Assembly: GCA_950295325.1 (NCBI GenBank)
Contig: OX485806.1
Location: 38,378,001 to 38,442,000, forward strand
Length of the DNA stretch: 64,000 bases
Source: Polytrichum commune
Taxonomy: Eukaryota; Streptophyta; Polytrichopsida; Polytrichales; Polytrichaceae
Direction of reading: 5' to 3'
In this document: positions 63,411-64,000 of the stretch, one piece after another
Position numbering within the stretch: position 1 is the first letter of the stretch
How the letters are laid out: each line of letters begins with the position of its first letter
Position numbers and translations under genes: made by a program
Notes under the pieces: generated by a model
What the model saw: the letters and a program-made list of their open reading frames with translations, nothing else
Databases searched by the model: none
What the model was told of the DNA's origin: nothing

Positions 63411-64000
63411 AATATCGTCCAGAATTACAGGTCACCATGTAACCCTCTCTCCCACTGGAAACGCATGGGACTTCTCAAACCCTACTCAACACCGGAATGG
63501 CCACGACACATCTACACAATCCTCCCCAAATTTCGAGAACGTAAACGAAATGTACATGTCAGCAATTAAAGCCATGCAAAAATTCTCAACAGAGATTCTA
63601 CTTCACCGGTTATCGTACGTGAAGTAAACCCCGTGCCTGTCGAAATTCAACAACCACGGGCATGTGCAACAACAGAGGAATGTGTTCACTAAATAGCAGG
63701 ATGTTGTGGTAGTTTACCTGGACGCCGCCGAAGCTGTGCAGCCGTCTGCGAATGAATCGTCAGTGGCCGTTTGTTTTGTATATTGGCAGAGGTGTGAAGA
63801 GAAAGAGAAAGAGATAGAGGGGGCGAAGATCCTTAGGTCGCCATAGCTCAGTTTTTTCTGCAACGCAATCCCCTTCGGAAGGTAACACAAAGTTAGCCCC
63901 ATTGGTGGATGAACTCAGTGTGGATGACGTCCTAATGTTACGTTTCATCTGTGAGTGGAGAATCTGTTCTTTGGATTTCGTCCATTCTCTATCTAGAAGA
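63411..64000 (-). promoter_or_regulatory. SufD promoter, non-coding exon 1 and intron 5' part; copy of 10459-11047
   Basis: On the minus strand this holds an AT-rich TATA-like element (CAATATACA at 63788-63780), then a short exon ending in GTCCAG with donor GTAAAC after 63718. The intron runs to an excellent polypyrimidine acceptor at 63329, five bases before the SufD ATG. All but the last 80 bp of that intron lie in the segment shared with 10459-11047. The shared part runs to the window edge, so its full length is unknown. The continuity of promoter, donor, intron and acceptor here suggests this is the original copy. Confidence 0.65.

Noticed and set aside
63034..63627. 197-aa plus-strand frame across the SufD start and repeated module
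   Set aside because: It is antisense to the SufD transit-peptide exon. Its module part also appears as a separate frame at 10454-10675, so it is chance openness in conserved promoter DNA.

Overview
This window is nuclear DNA of a land plant. The genes are split by GT-AG introns and all belong to the conserved plant core: a TatD nuclease, a TraB-like or unknown membrane protein, two PCNA genes, a HemW-type radical-SAM protein, the histone H2B ubiquitin ligase HUB2 and the plastid Fe-S scaffold SufD. The left edge carries a broken resistance-type gene with the order protein kinase, NB-ARC, LRR. That architecture is known mainly from mosses, so I lean towards a moss or another non-seed plant; this is an inference from one broken locus.

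Layout. 1-2590 (-): kinase-NBS-LRR relic. 4788-9667 (-): TatD-type nuclease, 12 exons. 9.8-11.05 kb: tandem repeats, then a promoter-like module that recurs at the right edge. 13542-18615 (+): 656-aa protein of unknown function, 4 exons. 20632-23459 (+): PCNA copy A. 26107-27654 (+): intronless HemW-like gene. 28584-30309 (-): PCNA copy B. 33745-43228 (-): HUB2, 19 exons. 44.1-58.9 kb: about 15 kb with no supported gene, holding a repeat array with poly-G tracts, a CACTA-like MITE, a 3.5-kb foldback element with 664-bp arms, a SINE with a 17-bp target-site duplication, and diverged direct repeats. 59026-63323 (-): SufD, with its 5' UTR exon and promoter inside the repeated module at 63411-64000.

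Functional themes. The genes are not an operon; each is an independent nuclear unit. PCNA and HUB2 both act in chromatin and replication. SufD makes Fe-S clusters in plastids, and the HemW-like protein carries one. Both PCNA genes have E2F-type motifs upstream. The most notable points are: (i) a near-identical promoter, 5' UTR exon and intron module upstream of both SufD and TatD, about 53 kb apart; (ii) a tail-to-tail PCNA pair flanking the HemW-like gene, with a tandemly duplicated E2F-containing promoter on copy A; (iii) tandem duplications of exon ends with their splice donors inside the 656-aa gene; (iv) the foldback element.

Exon coordinates were worked out by hand from reading frame, splice consensus and remembered family conservation. 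No alignment or transcript evidence was available.
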